A stretch of 64,000 nucleotides of DNA from Mesorhabditis belari (GCA_958450365.1 CAUEEP010000133.1:1-64000); one strand, 5' to 3'. Shown: positions 52,542 to 64,000, counted from the stretch's first letter. Translations and numbers: made by a program. Notes: generated by a model from the letters alone, not told the origin.

Positions 52542-53983
52542 ATGAAAACGTATCGCTTGATGTACTTTAGCGTCAGAGCTCGGGGTCAGTTTTAAGTTGC
52601 TTTTTTATTCAAAAACTTAAGATTCAATTGAAATTTCAGGAGAACCAGCTCGTCTTTTGTTTGCTCTTGCGGGGGTTCCCTTTGAAGATCACCGACTTTC
52701 GCGTGAAGATTGGAAAACGATCAAACCAAGTTAGTTAGAACTTTTGATAAGTTTAATGATGAACTCAAGAGAAACAATGAAACTAGATAACTAGATTGTA
52801 AATCGTAAAGCAACTACAGCAAATGATGATGTTTGACTGAGCAAGCTAAAATTCATAGTCTCCCAGCACTTTTTCTCGTCCTCTCTTCTTCTGCCTTCTT
52901 TCTCAATTCCTCCTCAGAAAGAATACCAGCGCCTGTACCGCAGTGGTAGAGCGTCTGCCTTGAAGCAGGTCTAGGGTTCAATTCCCCTCGGGACATATTT
53001 CTTTGCCAAATTGTTTTGAAACCGAAAAAGGAAAGGAGAGGGAAAGGGTAAAAAGGAACCTCCTCTCTGCACAAAACTTTGGTTCACGCTGAACTATTCA
53101 TTGCTTTTTGCAAAAAAAATGAATTGTTCATTGATCATTGACAAATTGAGAATGAGTACTGTGTTTTTTTCAGCAACGCCATATGGACAGATTCCCGTTT
53201 TATTCGTCGATGAGAAACCACTCGCTCAATCAAGAGCAATCTATCGCTACTTGGGGAATCAATTTGGTAAGCGATCATGAGCAAAATGAATAAAAATGAT
53301 AGATATAACAACTTATACTGTGTTATCTTTAGGTTATAGTGGTGAGAACGAGTGGGATTCGGCTCAAATCGATGCCCTTGGAGATGAAATTGAAGATTTC
53401 CGAGCTCAAGTCCGTCCATTCATTCGGATTACGAATGGGATGCTTGAAGGGGATTTGGTTTGTTTCAAACTTACAGTTAAATTTAACATTGCACTTTAGA
53501 AAGAGAACTGAAAACTTTCAGGAAAAATCGTACAACGAATTGGTCATCCCAGCCACGGATTCATTCTTTCCAATCTTCGAAAAGAAATATCTTGAACTGA
53601 ATCAATCTGGTTTTCTAGTAAGTATTCATACAATGTGGATATACCTCAAGATTACTGACATTACTTGTTTTCAAAACAAATTCGACATGAAAGATAGAAT
53701 TGTTTAAAATTTAGATCGGCAGCAAAGTGTCTTGGGCGGATCTTTTCCTTGCAGAATTGGTGGAAACGTTCACTTTGCACAATAAGAACTATGCTGCAAA
53801 TTATCCAAAGGTATTATTAGTATCAAATATTAGTATCAAACACTAGTATTAGTATCAAATTTGCATGACATTCCTATAAATGAGACATTGATGAGTTTAC
53901 AGATAAGAGCCCATCGCGAGAAAGTGTATTCACTACCCGGAATCAAGGAATGGATTGAGAAAAGACCAAAGACTTCCGGATAA
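52542..53983 (+). CDS. Glutathione S-transferase, sigma class, copy 1
   Basis: It conjugates glutathione to electrophiles or reduces lipid peroxides in the cytosol. Exons read MKTYRLMYFSVRARG (catalytic tyrosine, YF-x-x-RARGE), [40 protein letters not shown] then AIYRYLGNQFG (glutathione site, P-V-L and QSRAI), WDSAQIDALGDEIEDFRAQV, VSWADLFLAELVETF (N-capping box) and LPGIKEWIEKRPKTSG. Stop at 53981-53983. About 205 residues, usual for the class. A tRNA-derived repeat lies in the second intron. The tandem partner starts 124 bp downstream, in the same orientation. Confidence 0.93.
52910..53075 (+). repeat. tRNA-derived SINE, copy 2
   Basis: Plus strand: GCGCCTGTACCGCAGTGGTA (A box) and GGTTCAATTCC (B box) with a 5-bp anticodon-like stem TCTGC/GCAGG, then CGGGACATATTTCTTTGCCA and AATTGTTTTGAAACCGAAAA. 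The tail parallels copy 1. The unpaired acceptor ends and six-base anticodon loop argue against a true tRNA. It is in a GST intron. Confidence 0.75.
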
Positions 53984-54106
53984 TTGAATAACTTGATTAG
54001 GAAATAAAGTTTTATTTCTATTAGTTGCCTTGAAAAGTTGGAATTGATCCGTTGCTTTTCTGCTTAAATGGATCTTACTGTTGGGCAAAGTTTCATTTAG
54101 TGAAGC

Positions 54107-55568
54107 ATGTCAAAGTATCGTTTGATGTACTTTGCGATCAGAGCAAGAGGTGAGTTTTTAATGAAAGTTTTCAAGAATTGAGATGAATGAAAACAAGTTT
54201 TTATTGTTGAAAACATTGAAAACGTTGAAAATCAGTTGAAAACGAAATCCAAGTTTGCAGCTGAACCGGCTCGTCTCCTTTTTGCGCTTTCCGGTCAACC
54301 CTATGAGGATCATCGACTCAGCCGAGATGAATGGAAAACAATAAAGAACAGTTGGTTCAAACGATTTACTATTTCAATTTATATCAATTTAAATAAATGT
54401 GCAAAGCTATCCAAAGCTTTCATTTTCTAAAACGCATCAAAATCTTTCAGCGACTCCTTTCGGTCAAGTGCCAATCTTGTTTGTTGATGGAAAACCCTTG
54501 GCTCAATCTCGAGCTATCTACCGTTATTTGGGAAAGAAATTCGGTAAGCTGAAAGTTTTTAAACAAAATATAATTGTGCACTTTTGGTTACTGGAGTGTT
54601 CTATTTGTTGCCCCAAAGCGACAAGGGACGCCAAATTTTGGTATACAGTAGTTGCAGAGTTTTAAGGAGAAATTTTGCTAGAAAAGTCATTCTAGTTTTA
54701 TCGTAGCAGGTACAGTACTGGACAATGAAATATCATATTTGGGAAACGATTGTCACTTTCGCGCGTCTGTAACTCCCTTGTCTTTGAGTTTAAACTATTA
54801 GTGTTATACATTTTCTGAAAGCTCTTTTCAAGGGCTACACAATGGTAATATTAATATTTAGAAATACGGTAAAGACAAGGGAGTTACAGACGCGCGAAAG
54901 TGACGATCGTTTTCCAAACATGATATTTCATTGTCCAGTAGTGTATTCGTATACGCTGTGTTAGTTGTAGTTAAAGTCAATAAACCAATATCTAACCAAA
55001 ATGCATAAAAGAATAGGTTATGGAGGGGAGAATGATTGGGATGCGGCTCAAATCGATGCATTGGCTGATCAAATCGAGGATTATCGAAATCAGATCCGAC
55101 CTTTCTTCCCAATTGCCAATGGGGTGATTCAAGGAGATTTGGTTCTTGAACAAAAGGATTTTAGGTTAATCTTTCAAATTTTAGAATAAATACTACACTG
55201 AGAATGTTATCCCAGCCACGGATTCGTTTTTGCCAATCGTGGAAAACAAATATCTCAATGTGAACAAATCGGGACTTCTGGTGGGTGACTAAAACAATGC
55301 TAGATGCTCCGAAAAAGCTATCGTATATCGGTTAATTCCTACCAATTTTAGGTTGGCAATAAAGTATCTTGGGTGGATTTATTCTTGGCAGAAGTGGTCG
55401 AAACATTTTCTCAATACAACAAGAGTTATACTGAAAAGTATTCAAAGGTTTGTAGCATCAAGATCACCAAAAAATTGAGATTTTCAGGTAAGTGAACACA
55501 AGCAGCGAGTTTATTCATTGCCGGGAATCAAAGAATGGGTGGAGAAACGTCCAACAAGTATTGTATAG
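54107..55568 (+). CDS. Glutathione S-transferase, sigma class, copy 2
   Basis: Tandem paralogue with the same exon plan: [55 protein letters not shown] then [71 protein letters not shown] and [16 protein letters not shown], stop TAG 55566-55568. Active-site residues are kept. The start lies six bases after TTTCATTTAG, so a spliced leader could be added; with only 123 bp between the genes the pair could be an operon, but SL type cannot be read from DNA. A MITE enlarges the third intron. Confidence 0.92.
54705..54950. mobile_element. Tc1-type MITE in a GST intron
   Basis: Inverted arms of about 75 bp: TACAGTACTGGACAATGAAA ... CGCGCGTCTGTAACTCCCTT, and the inverse AAGGGAGTTACAGACGCGCG ... TTTCATTGTCCAGTAGTGTA. 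The CAGTACTGGAC start and TA borders fit Tc1-like non-autonomous elements. About 245 bp, non-coding. Confidence 0.85.
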
Positions 55569-55723
55569 GTGTAAAGTGTATAATTTACTTTGGAATAAAT
55601 TGTTCTAATAAACATTCTGTATATAAGTCTTACATTTTAAAAGCAATATCGTTATTAGAAAGAACACAGCTAGCTATATGTTATCATAGACAACAAACAA
55701 AGCAGCGAGTTACCTTTTTCCTT
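55569..55723. other. Short convergent intergenic region
   Basis: 3' flanks of the second GST (+) and the receptor (-). Contains AATAAA-like sequence near 55592-55608. No gene. Confidence 0.5.
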
Positions 55724-57297
55724 TTAATTACTGAGTCTTCTTTCGGTTGACATGTGCTTTGCTTGTTGTCTATGATGATCGTGCTTTTTATCTGAATGAT
55801 GTGCTCTTCCGAGATCCGAATGGTGTGCTCTTGAATCGATTGTCTTCACTGATTGTGTCGATACAATGATCGTATTCCCATCGGCATCCCTATTCGCGAC
55901 TCCACAATTCCCACAAACCATCCAGCGAAAATCTTCGGATATGTAGATGACAAACCTCAAAAGATTCGCATCAGTTTTCTCATTTGTTTTTCTAAACGCT
56001 AAGTTCAACGTAGTTCTCTAATCACGAGCTATATGGGGATTTTCAGCTGAATTCTAGGATACGTACCTGAAGAACAGGTGTTTCTATGTCTATTGACGCC
56101 CACCGTTTGAGAAATTTGCATAGCAACTTCTGAAATTTTACCAAAATCTCTTTGCTTACCATATGGGAAGCAATGAAGCCGAGTCATTAATTGGTGGATC
56201 CAATGAATAGACATAGTACATAATTTCACTGATTCCTTCAATATGATGAAACTTGTTGAATTGAATAAACATCTATGCTTAACAGTTAACAATATCAGAT
56301 GCTGAACTCACGAAGAATAGCATCATGATCACTTGAAGCATAAAAGTGAAGAGGGTTGTCATGTGAAATTTGAGATCACGAAGCTCGGCACGGGATTTCT
56401 TCTTCTTGATGTGTTTGAAGACATAGAAACCGTTGTAACAATTGAGAATGAATGCACCGAGGATTCCGATAATTGCAACGATTGTGTACATGATGGTGAA
56501 GGGTGGCTGAAATGATGGGTGTGACTTGGCTGTGTCTTTCTTAAAAGCACATTGGAGAGAAGCTATCGTATTCTATTGTCATTCCGTGAAAATGATTATG
56601 ATAGTCTTTTGCTAAAACATGAACACACCGACGAGTTTGACCCAATCATAAAAGCTCCTTTTCCATATTGCATGAATTCGGATCCTTCAAAAAGCAAATT
56701 CAAATTGCAAAGAATCGGTCCCACGAATAAAGCCAGCACAAAATACTTTAGATAACTGTTCCAAATCTGAAAATGGATAGTGGATTTACAGAATTCCTCT
56801 TAAATGAACCTTTTCGTGTGTATATGAGTATGCAATACAAGTGGCTCGATTGAGGGCCATCAAGAAAACACCAAAGATTTGTACCATGATTGTCGTTTGG
56901 AGGAGAAAGTTCAGGAATATTGGCACAAAACCGGTGAGAACGAAACGATAGGGATAAACGATACCCCAAGTGGGAAGACGGAGGGTGAAGAGTTGAGCAA
57001 GAAAGGCAAACATGTCCTGGAAATGATTGAGGTGGACGGTAACAATTATCCAAGCCTGTTCTCTGGGTTTCTTGAATATCTTGAAGCAGCCTGAGTGTAA
57101 ATTATACTTACATTAGTGATGCAGATGAGGAACAGTTTATGAAACTGAGACTTGAATCCCTTGCTGCAAAAGTGGGACAAAATGCGGAAGTAGACGAAGA
57201 ACGTCGGAATTCCCATGGCCAGAAATATTGTGGATGATGTGATTTCAACGGGGTCGATCACATCAGGCATTGTCGGGTCATAGGAAGTGCCGTTCAT
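55724..57297 (-). CDS. Serpentine receptor, Srg/Srv-like 7TM
   Basis: ATG 57297 starts MNGTSYDPTMPDVIDPVEIT, then TM1 SSTIFLAMGIPTFFVYFRIL. Following exons give DMFAFLAQLFTLRLPTWGIV and TTIMVQIFGVFLMALNRATC (TM3 with the NR motif, then IAYSYTHEK), IWNSYLKYFVLALFVGPIL (TM4), a loop with NSSN and SLQCAFK, PPFTIMYTIVAIIGILGAFI (TM5), KKKKSRAELRDLKFHMTTLF (third inner loop and TM6), YYVYSLDPPINDSASLLPIW, and a last exon with FVIYISEDFRWMVCGNC and a histidine-rich tail (RAHHSDLGRAHHSDKKHDHH) ending at 55724. The LNR...HEKIW transition is typical of the Srg superfamily. Splicing of the last two introns is less certain. Confidence 0.75.
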
Positions 57298-57672
57298 TTT
57301 TGTGAAATTTCAGAGGTAACCAAGACCAAATGAAAGTTTCAGCTTTTAGGCATTCACATTTCGACAGGTGATTTAAGCTTTTTTGGAACCAAACGGTTTT
57401 CAGCGATATTTTTTGCGAAAGCTCACAATTATTCTTTATCCAATTAGTGTTTGCAGGTGCTGGTTTGGGTAAATTTTGTCGTTTAGATAAGCAAATGCAA
57501 AAACTCAAGGAAAAAATGATATTAGATTTGGTACTGACTCAAGCAACTAACAAAATTTGGAAAATCGAAGAATGTAAAGGAGAAATGAGAATTCAACCAA
57601 ACAACTGAATATCTTTTTATTATGGCATCTCTTTGTTTGATAAAGAAATCATTTGCCGTGTTACGCACATTA
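57298..57672. other. Upstream region of the receptor gene
   Basis: No gene seen. Confidence 0.4.
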
Positions 57673-57957
57673 CCGTATTTCTTCGAATAGAAGACCCGGT
57701 AAAGAGTATCATCGCGTACTCCTGCATAGCAGCCCTTTTTAAAATTTCTTTTCTGCATAAAAGCTTTCAATCAAGTGCTATAGAGCTGGAAAATGGCTCA
57801 AAAATCTGTTAGCTCATGTCGTATTTTTGAGTCATTTTCCAGCCCTATAGCACTTCATTGAAAGCTTTTATGCAGAAAAGAAATTTTAAAAATGGCTGCT
57901 ACGCAGGAGTACACGATGATACTCTTTGCCCGGTCTTCTATTCGAAGAAATACGGTA
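57673..57957. mobile_element. MITE with about 115-bp inverted arms
   Basis: It begins ACCGTATTTCTTCGAATAGA and ends TCTATTCGAAGAAATACGGT. The arms continue through GACC(C/G)GG and CTGC(A/G)TAGCAGCC to CATTTTCCAGC. The two mirrored open frames starting MKAFMQKRNFK are the same arm read from each side, not genes. Confidence 0.9.
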
Positions 57958-58071
57958 TTTATTTCTTATTTCTCGCTTATTTTTTTGCAACTTGCAAATC
58001 TAGTAAAAGATTTGTTCGAACTTTGGCCTCGCTTTCTAGATGTTGCGTAGAAATAACAATATTGTTAAATA

Positions 58072-58154
58072 CCGTAGTACCTGTAATAGTAGCGCGGCGG
58101 TATTATTTTTTTCCCTTCCCCCCTGGGGGCGCTACTATTACAGGTATTACGGTA
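58072..58154. mobile_element. Miniature palindromic element (about 83 bp)
   Basis: TACCGTAGTACCTGTAATAG then TAGCGC, a short core with CCCCCCTGGGGG, then GCGCTACTATTACAGGTATT and ACGGTA. Near-perfect hairpin. The TACCGTA start relates it to the MITEs at 13015 and 57673. Confidence 0.85.
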
Positions 58155-58329
58155 GGTAAATATGTGTCTGAATTTTCCAAAAGAGGGCCCGATAAAACAA
58201 ACACAAGATTATAGTTTCTCCCTAACTGCTTTTGCCGTGCAAATTTTAATGTTGACCGTTTCAGCTTTTTAACCTTTTCTTTACTTGGCATTCCAGTTCT
58301 TTAGAAAGTTATAATCTCATTCGTTTAGG

Positions 58330-60577
58330 ATGAATGAAATAACAGACACGAAGACGGTGGTTCAACGACGTTTGCTCACAATCGTTCAGGACGAGTTGGT
58401 GACTACGAATCAAACATTCGCTCGGATTCTTGACCGAAACTTCTTGAAGTATGCTATTGAGAAAATTACGAGGTTAGTTTATGGTGTTTTTGTCTAGTTG
58501 CAAAGCAAAAAGCCGCACTTTGTCTTGCTTTTCGGTTCTTCATGCTTTAAATTCAAGTGATCATTATATTTTACACACTTGCATATTTAGGCGAAACAAA
58601 TCATCCTGGAAAAACATCATCGAAAAAGTCGCTGGTTTTCAGGAAAAGCTCAATCACTTGGCTATCGAATGCCACAAAATCGACTCAAAATTTAAAAGTG
58701 CGCCGTATCCTATGGTATTTAGTTTACCAATGATACAGTTAACATTTTTTTAGAAAAGATTTGAAGCAGCTTTATCCGAAATCCGACGGAAAATAGCATT
58801 CATTCGAATGGAATCTTTTCAATTACCTGTGGAGTTGACTCGGTATTTATTTTACTATGCCTACCTATTTTGCTGGTAAGCTTTGTTTTAAAATTTGAGT
58901 TTTAGTTTAATTTGAGAAGGTTTAAATTTGCAAAAGTTCATTTCAGAGAATTTCCTTGGGAAAATGTGATGACCTCTGACAACGGCTTCGCAACGGAAAT
59001 CAGCCCATCGATAAACGCATCGGCTGTATCTAGGTTTAATAGAATTTTTGTTTCTTAATCGGTTAATTTTATAGACGCTTCGAAACCACTTTGTTATCTC
59101 CTCGGATGATATCCTTGCGACAAAGCATTTCAAGCTCTACTCCTTTAGCAACTCCGAGCAAAAAAAAGCCTACTTTTATACAGGTTAAAGTTCTAAGAAA
59201 ATGTCTTAACCTCGAATTTTAGCGCTCACCCTTATTCCAAGCAATTTCAGCTCAAAAGCAATCCCCAAACATGAAGACAAAGATTGAGGTAGGCCAAGTG
59301 TTTTGAGGTAAGAGAGTTACCTACGGCATTTTTAGCCACTGATCTTTGATGATTTCGTTTTGGAGTCGCCAGTCAAGATACGCAAACTTTCAACGCACTT
59401 AGAAGAAGAGCCAAGTAATTCGAGCTGTATATTTGTGCGTGTACCAGCTTTTCTAGATTTCTGTGCGAAGCCTCTGGGAAATTTACGTGAAACAAGTGTT
59501 GTTTTCTACAAAAATGAGGAATTAGAAGAAACAGTCGAACTTCAAAAGTTTGCATCTAATCTCTATTGTAAGTATGAAAATTTTAGAAATTCTATTCAGA
59601 ACCTCGACGATGAATGTATGAAAGCAGACTCGATGAACGAAACGGATGACAGTATGGACGATATCCTTGGAATCAAACAAATAATCATAAAGTGAGTATT
59701 TTCAATATTGGCCAAGTAAAGACTTGTTTTAGAAACCCGCCGAAACCACCAAGACTAATTCGACCAAAACTTGACCAAGTAACGGAAGAACTTGAAGAAG
59801 ATGACAACAATAGCACTGTCGGGGAAACAATAAACGAATCAGCAATTCATCTGAATAATACAAGTACATTTTTCAAATGGGAGTTTTTGTTTGACTAACG
59901 GGCGGTTTTAGGATTTACTGTAACTCCTCATCAATTACCAAGCGTTTTCACAACATCCATCATCAGAACCGAAGAAGGTTTTTGCCGATTAATAGATCAC
60001 TTTGCGAAGGTTTTGATTACTATGATATAACAATTTAATTTTTTTAGGTTGTTTCCGAGCAAGTTTCAAATGGAGACATTTCTCGCCATTTCACGCCCGA
60101 CTTGCTGACGTTCACTCTGGAACTCGAAAAAATGGAAACTCTTCAGGAAGAAACGAGACAATTTGTGTAAGTTCTTCTAGACATTGCCTCATTAAAGTGT
60201 TTATAGGGAATTGGTTTATGAAGCTGCCCTTGATGAAGCGAAACGATCCATGTTCCGAGCATTGAATTTTGAGCGACTTTCATTTGTGGTTAAAAGGGCA
60301 TTACTGATCTTTACGCCACATAGTCCAGGTATACTATAGGTGTTCTAGGAAATAAGTGTCATTCCATTTAGAAGTCAAATATCGGACACGTAAATACGAT
60401 TTGGGGTCAGTTGAGGGGAAGATTGCATTGCCGAGTGGACTGAAACCGGAGGTTTCGGTGATTTATATTTGCCTCCCATATTGTTCTTTTCAGGAAAAAC
60501 TAGCGCACATGGTCTTTCGTCAAATATTGGTGGAAGATGAGCAAAAGTCAACTTTAAACCGACCAATTTTTTTATAA
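58330..60577 (+). CDS. Unrecognised multi-exon protein
   Basis: ATG 58330 directly follows CGTTTAGG, a likely spliced-leader site. About eleven exons join in frame to roughly 480 residues: MNEITDTKTVVQRRLLTIVQ, KNIIEKVAGFQEKLNHLAIE (helical), FEAALSEIRRKIAFIRMESF, a serine/threonine-rich middle (SLRQSISSSTPLATPSKKKP), RPKLDQVTEELEEDDNNSTV (acidic), then helical segments EQVSNGDISRHFTPDLLTFT and MFRALNFERLSFVVKRALLI, ending QKSTLNRPIFL. No signal peptide or membrane span. The alternation of coiled coil and a phosphorylatable linker suggests a scaffold or division-type protein, but I do not recognise the family. Confidence 0.6.
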
Positions 60578-60945
60578 CTATGTAATCGAACATTAATATG
60601 GTTATTTTAGTTTAAACTTTAGAATGGTAAATTGTTTTTGTATAGTAGACGTGTCTGCGATTATTTGGCTGAAGTTTTAGTCCTGGAATTAAACTATGTT
60701 CCTAGTCATTTTTACTGCTCGGATTTTGAATAAACAATTTTAATCGTTTGTGCAATCGGGTGTTTGAAATGTGGGTAACGTTACCATCGCCTATTTTTCA
60801 TGTTCAGATTGTTAGCGTCAATGGTTGGGGATCGTTGCTCTCTTTGATTTGCGGACATAATTTGTTAAATATTTTTTGATATGTTACATTTAGATGTTTT
60901 AAATTTGCACCGTCAATATCTAAATGTTCAATTGAGTCATTTTAG
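60578..60945. other. Intergenic between two plus-strand genes
   Basis: 3' flank of the preceding gene, with AATAAAC near 60730, and the upstream region of UTP21. No gene seen. Confidence 0.5.
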
Positions 60946-63900
60946 ATGCGGCGAGCAGAGTCGGGCCTATTTGCCCCATATCGGTCGATGGGCCTCGTTT
61001 GCAACGAAGTGAAACCGTCCTTCCGCAAGCAACCGGGCACACGACGCTTCACTTCGCTTGTTTGTGCCGTCGATAATGTGGTGAGTAAATATGAAAAGTT
61101 TAGTATCTTGGGATTTTTCCATGTCTGAAATCTGAAATTTTGAGGTTCTTCACTATCGCGCGGAGAAACTTCGATTGGCAGCTATTTCCGATACATTTCC
61201 GGAGAAAGTTACGCATGTGATGTGCAACCAAGAGTATTTTTTTTATTACTCTCTTGTTAAAAAATAAAATTTAGTGGGATTTATGGAGTTGCCGGGACGC
61301 GAATTGGAGTGATTCCCTTCTGTCGTGACATTACGAGATGGATTGAAATTGGAAGCCGACCAAAACATTGTCTACTTTTTGGTTCACAAATTGTTGTGAT
61401 TGATGAACACAACAGTATTATTGTTGTTGATGTGGAAGACGGGACAAAGGTAAGAAAGATTGTTAAACAATATTCGTTTCTATTTTGTAGCAGTTACATC
61501 TGGAAGGTTCGCATCATTTCAATGTTACGGGGATTGTTCATCCTCCTACTTACATGAACAAGGTTTAAACGACTTTTATTTACTTTTTAAAAATCTTATT
61601 TAGATTTTGCTTGGCGGCGATAATGGGAAATTACGATTGTATAATATTCGCACTGGAAAATTGATTCACGAATTCCAAAGCAAATTTGATGCTCCCATAA
61701 CAGTACTTGAGGTAAATTTTGTGCTCAAGTTGGAAAAAATGCTACTAATTCTTTTTTCAAAATATCGTATTGTAAATTTCTAGACGACCCCTGCATTGGA
61801 CGTGATTTCTGTTGGACTTGCAAACGGAAGAATTGTGCTACATGATATTAAACAAGACGAAACAATCTGCAGTTTTAAGCATGACCATTCCATTACAGCC
61901 ATTGGCTTCAGGTAGCATTTGGCTTTACGGTTTGTATATTTTTTGTAGAAACGACGATTCACATTTGATGACTTCTGCGGACACTGAAGGATTAATTGCT
62001 ATTTGGAATCTTGAAAAAAGAGAATTGGTCCGTTTAGCAAAAAATAGCTTTACTTTTTTTGTACAGGTTGGTCGGATCGCTAATGTTCACAAAGGTGCAG
62101 TCACTTCACTCTACTTCATGCCTGCAGAGCCAATCATGGTTTCAACGTCAAGCGATAATTCGATGAGAACCTGGGTTTTGGATCAGGTATTTTCAAGCAT
62201 TTTTTTATACTAATTTTGTTTCGAATTTAGATGGATGGAATGCCACGTCAACTTGTCATCAATGAAGGCCATTCGCTGCCTGTGAAAACTGTGATTTTCA
62301 GGTACTATTAATTGTTGTGTTTACAATCAATACTCGATTTTAGTAGTAATCACGAAGTCGTGTCAGCAGGACTTGATGGCTCTGTTCGTAAATATTCCGT
62401 GATGAATGCAGTAACTCGCCAGAAGTTAGGAAACGCTGGTACCATTTCAAGGTTTGACTCGCCATCTTCACAATCTACTACGTGTTCAGGGCTAAAGCCA
62501 AGAAGAAGGGACTTGATTTGGATAGTATTCGATTGGAACCGGTCATTGAGATTGCGGTAAGTTGCATTCGTGAATAACTAACCAAGTCAAAGAATTTCAA
62601 ACGTAAGTTGTCCAATGTAGATTGGATGGAGCCGTGAGGCACAGTGGGATAACGTTCTTTGCCGACATCAAAATACGCTACTTGTCACGACATGGACTAC
62701 CCGAAAGCAAAGCCAAGGAACGCACAAGGTAAAAATTCATGGGGATTCATGTTTAAACATCTTTTATAGCTCGCACATGGCCGCTTTTTTGAGAAGGATT
62801 ATTTACTCGATACCATTGCTACATCCATTGCGATTTCTCCATGTGGAAACTTTGCTTTCATCGGGCATGTTTCTTTGATGACTAAAGTTAAGGAGATGTT
62901 TCTAGATATTCTTCGGGCCATTTGGATCAATTCAACATTCAATCAGCTCGCCATATTCGGACATTTATTCAGGCCGAGCTAAAGATCGAGAATGACGAAA
63001 ACATCAACAAAAACGAGGTCTTGTCTTGCAGTCTTTGAAAAAAACAAATGGTTTTTAGGACTGCACTATCGATCTTGCTCATACATCATCAGTCAACGGT
63101 CTTGCAATAGACTCACTTGGCCACGAGCTTATAAGTGGCGGAGCTGATGGGACTTTAAGTTTCTGGGACCTCAGGACAGGTATAAGCTGTTTGAAACCTC
63201 CATAACCTCTACTTAATGTATTTTAGGTCGAATGAAGACTCGTATGAAGGCTAAAGGATCTATCACAAAGATGGTTTCATGTCGAAATAACAGTCTTATA
63301 GCTGTAGCTCTCGAAGATCCTGCTAAATGTATGATTTGTAATGTTGAATAAGAGAAAGTTTTTTAGCTTGTTTTGTTTCTGTGATCGATACTTTGACAAG
63401 AAAGGTTGCCCGCACATTTAAGCAAGTTGGAAACGACGTGGGTTGATTAAATTTTATTTTATATAAAAGTTTTAGGTGCTCTCAATGTCATTTTCCGCAA
63501 ATGGTAAATGGTTGCTTACTGGAGACAGAGATAATTATATTCGGGTTATTCGAACAACAGTAAATTATATTTTTGTTTTTTTAGGTTTGGGAGCTTGTAA
63601 CTTCCTCCTTGATTGATGTTCTTCTTTATGGAGCACCATGCACAGGAATATCCTTCAATGAAACTGGAGAATTTTTGGCAACTTGTCATCAAGGAGAACA
63701 GGCAATATATGTGTGGGCTAGCAAATTACACTTCGTTGGTCGAGTACCAATTTGCGCTTTGCCTATTGACTACAAGCCCGTTTGGGGTCAAGATAGGTAA
63801 ACTTTGATTTTTAAAAAATTTGATTCTTTTGATTTTTAGAAGTAAGAGCCTCGAAAATGCTAATGGATCGACTCTGGATTTGGAGGCGCTTAACAGAGCT

Positions 63901-64000
63901 TTTGAACAGGTAAATATGTCGTCGTCAACGTTTTAAACGGCAGATCTTTAGCTTGATACTTCTTTGGTTACTTATTCGGGCTTGGCTCCATCACGATGGG
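60946..64000 (+). CDS. UTP21/WDR36, WD-repeat protein of the small-subunit processome (cut at right edge)
   Basis: A nucleolar protein needed for 18S rRNA processing. ATG 60946 immediately follows CATTTTAG, a likely spliced-leader site. Exons are about 60946-61080, 61145-61233, 61275-61449, 61491-61562, 61604-61711, 61784-61911, 61949-62027, 62067-62186, 62231-62301, 62344-62450, and more beyond. Landmarks in family order: GLFAPYRSMGLVCNEV, HLEGSHHFNVTGIVHPPTYM then NKILLGGDNGKLRLYNIRTG, SSDNSMRTWVLDQMDGMPRQ, AGLDGSVRKYS, EAQWDNVLCRHQNTLLVTTW, SGGADGTLSFWDLRTG, VLSMSFSANGKWLLTGDRDN, LYGAPCTGISFNETGEFLAT and LPIDYKPVW. The C-terminal third lies outside the window. A broken partial copy is at 29372-31207. 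Confidence 0.93.

Noticed and set aside
50755..52985. Functional tRNA genes
   Set aside because: A and B boxes are good, but acceptor stems do not pair and anticodon arms are abnormal; the shared 3' tail points to SINEs instead.
52542..55568. Declaring the GST pair an operon
   Set aside because: The 123-bp spacing and the acceptor-like TTTCATTTAG before the second gene allow it, but spliced-leader type cannot be determined from genomic DNA.
57522..58214. Two mirrored frames beginning MKAFMQKRNFK
   Set aside because: They are the two inverted arms of one MITE read from opposite strands.
1..64000. CRISPR arrays, bacterial operons, ribosome binding sites, rRNA genes
   Set aside because: None seen; intron structure and gene families show a eukaryotic nuclear genome, and the tandem repeats lack unique spacers of constant length.

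Overview
The window reads as nuclear DNA of a nematode, probably a rhabditid. It is AT-rich. Genes are cut into small exons by introns mostly of 35-60 bp with GTAAG...TTTCAG-type ends. A block of TTAGGC repeats, the nematode telomere unit, sits in an intron. Several starts directly follow a TTTTAG/TTTCAG acceptor, as expected for spliced-leader addition. Gene content is also nematode-like: serpentine chemoreceptors, GT92 glycosyltransferase, invertebrate lysozyme, EndoU, sigma-class GSTs and F-box proteins. The species cannot be named from the sequence. I translated exons by eye and joined them at plausible splice sites, so most gene ends are firm but some internal junctions are estimates.

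Left part (1-28.9 kb): the 3' exon of an unknown minus-strand gene; a core-1 type beta-1,3-galactosyltransferase (C1GALT1-like); a tandem pair of Sra/Srab-like 7TM receptor genes, the first with three single-base frameshifts and the second intact; an unrecognised minus-strand gene; a GT92 glycosyltransferase and another 7TM receptor, both minus; then one 5-kb minus-strand gene encoding a secreted protein made of two long homologous units that contain CUB-like segments; and a small unrecognised plus-strand gene with a Tc3-type transposase fragment in its intron.

Middle (28.9-42.1 kb): a patchwork of duplicated gene pieces. A broken partial copy of UTP21/WDR36 (29.4-31.2 kb) matches the complete gene entering at 60.9 kb. 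A 1.45-kb duplication (31.97-33.42 and 37.10-38.56 kb) carries a fast-diverging small gene pair and convergent TMEM185-like tails. It is followed without a gap by an SF3A2 zinc-finger fragment, a 3'-truncated FAM98-like gene and the duplicated 3' end of a neighbouring F-box gene. A strongly AT-rich island at 33.6-34.25 kb is unlike its surroundings.

Right part (42.1-64 kb): ornithine decarboxylase (+) facing a FAAH-type amidase (-), with a palindromic element exactly between them; an invertebrate-type lysozyme; an EndoU endoribonuclease; two tandem GSTs; a Srg/Srv-like 7TM receptor (-); an unrecognised multi-exon gene; and UTP21/WDR36, which runs off the right edge.

Mobile and repetitive DNA is dense, mostly in introns and between genes: deletion-derived mariner elements keeping bits of transposase, Tc1/Tc3-type fragments, many terminal-inverted-repeat MITEs, two elements with the same long inverted ends but different interiors, tRNA-derived SINE-like copies, a LINE 3' fragment, and palindromic minisatellites.
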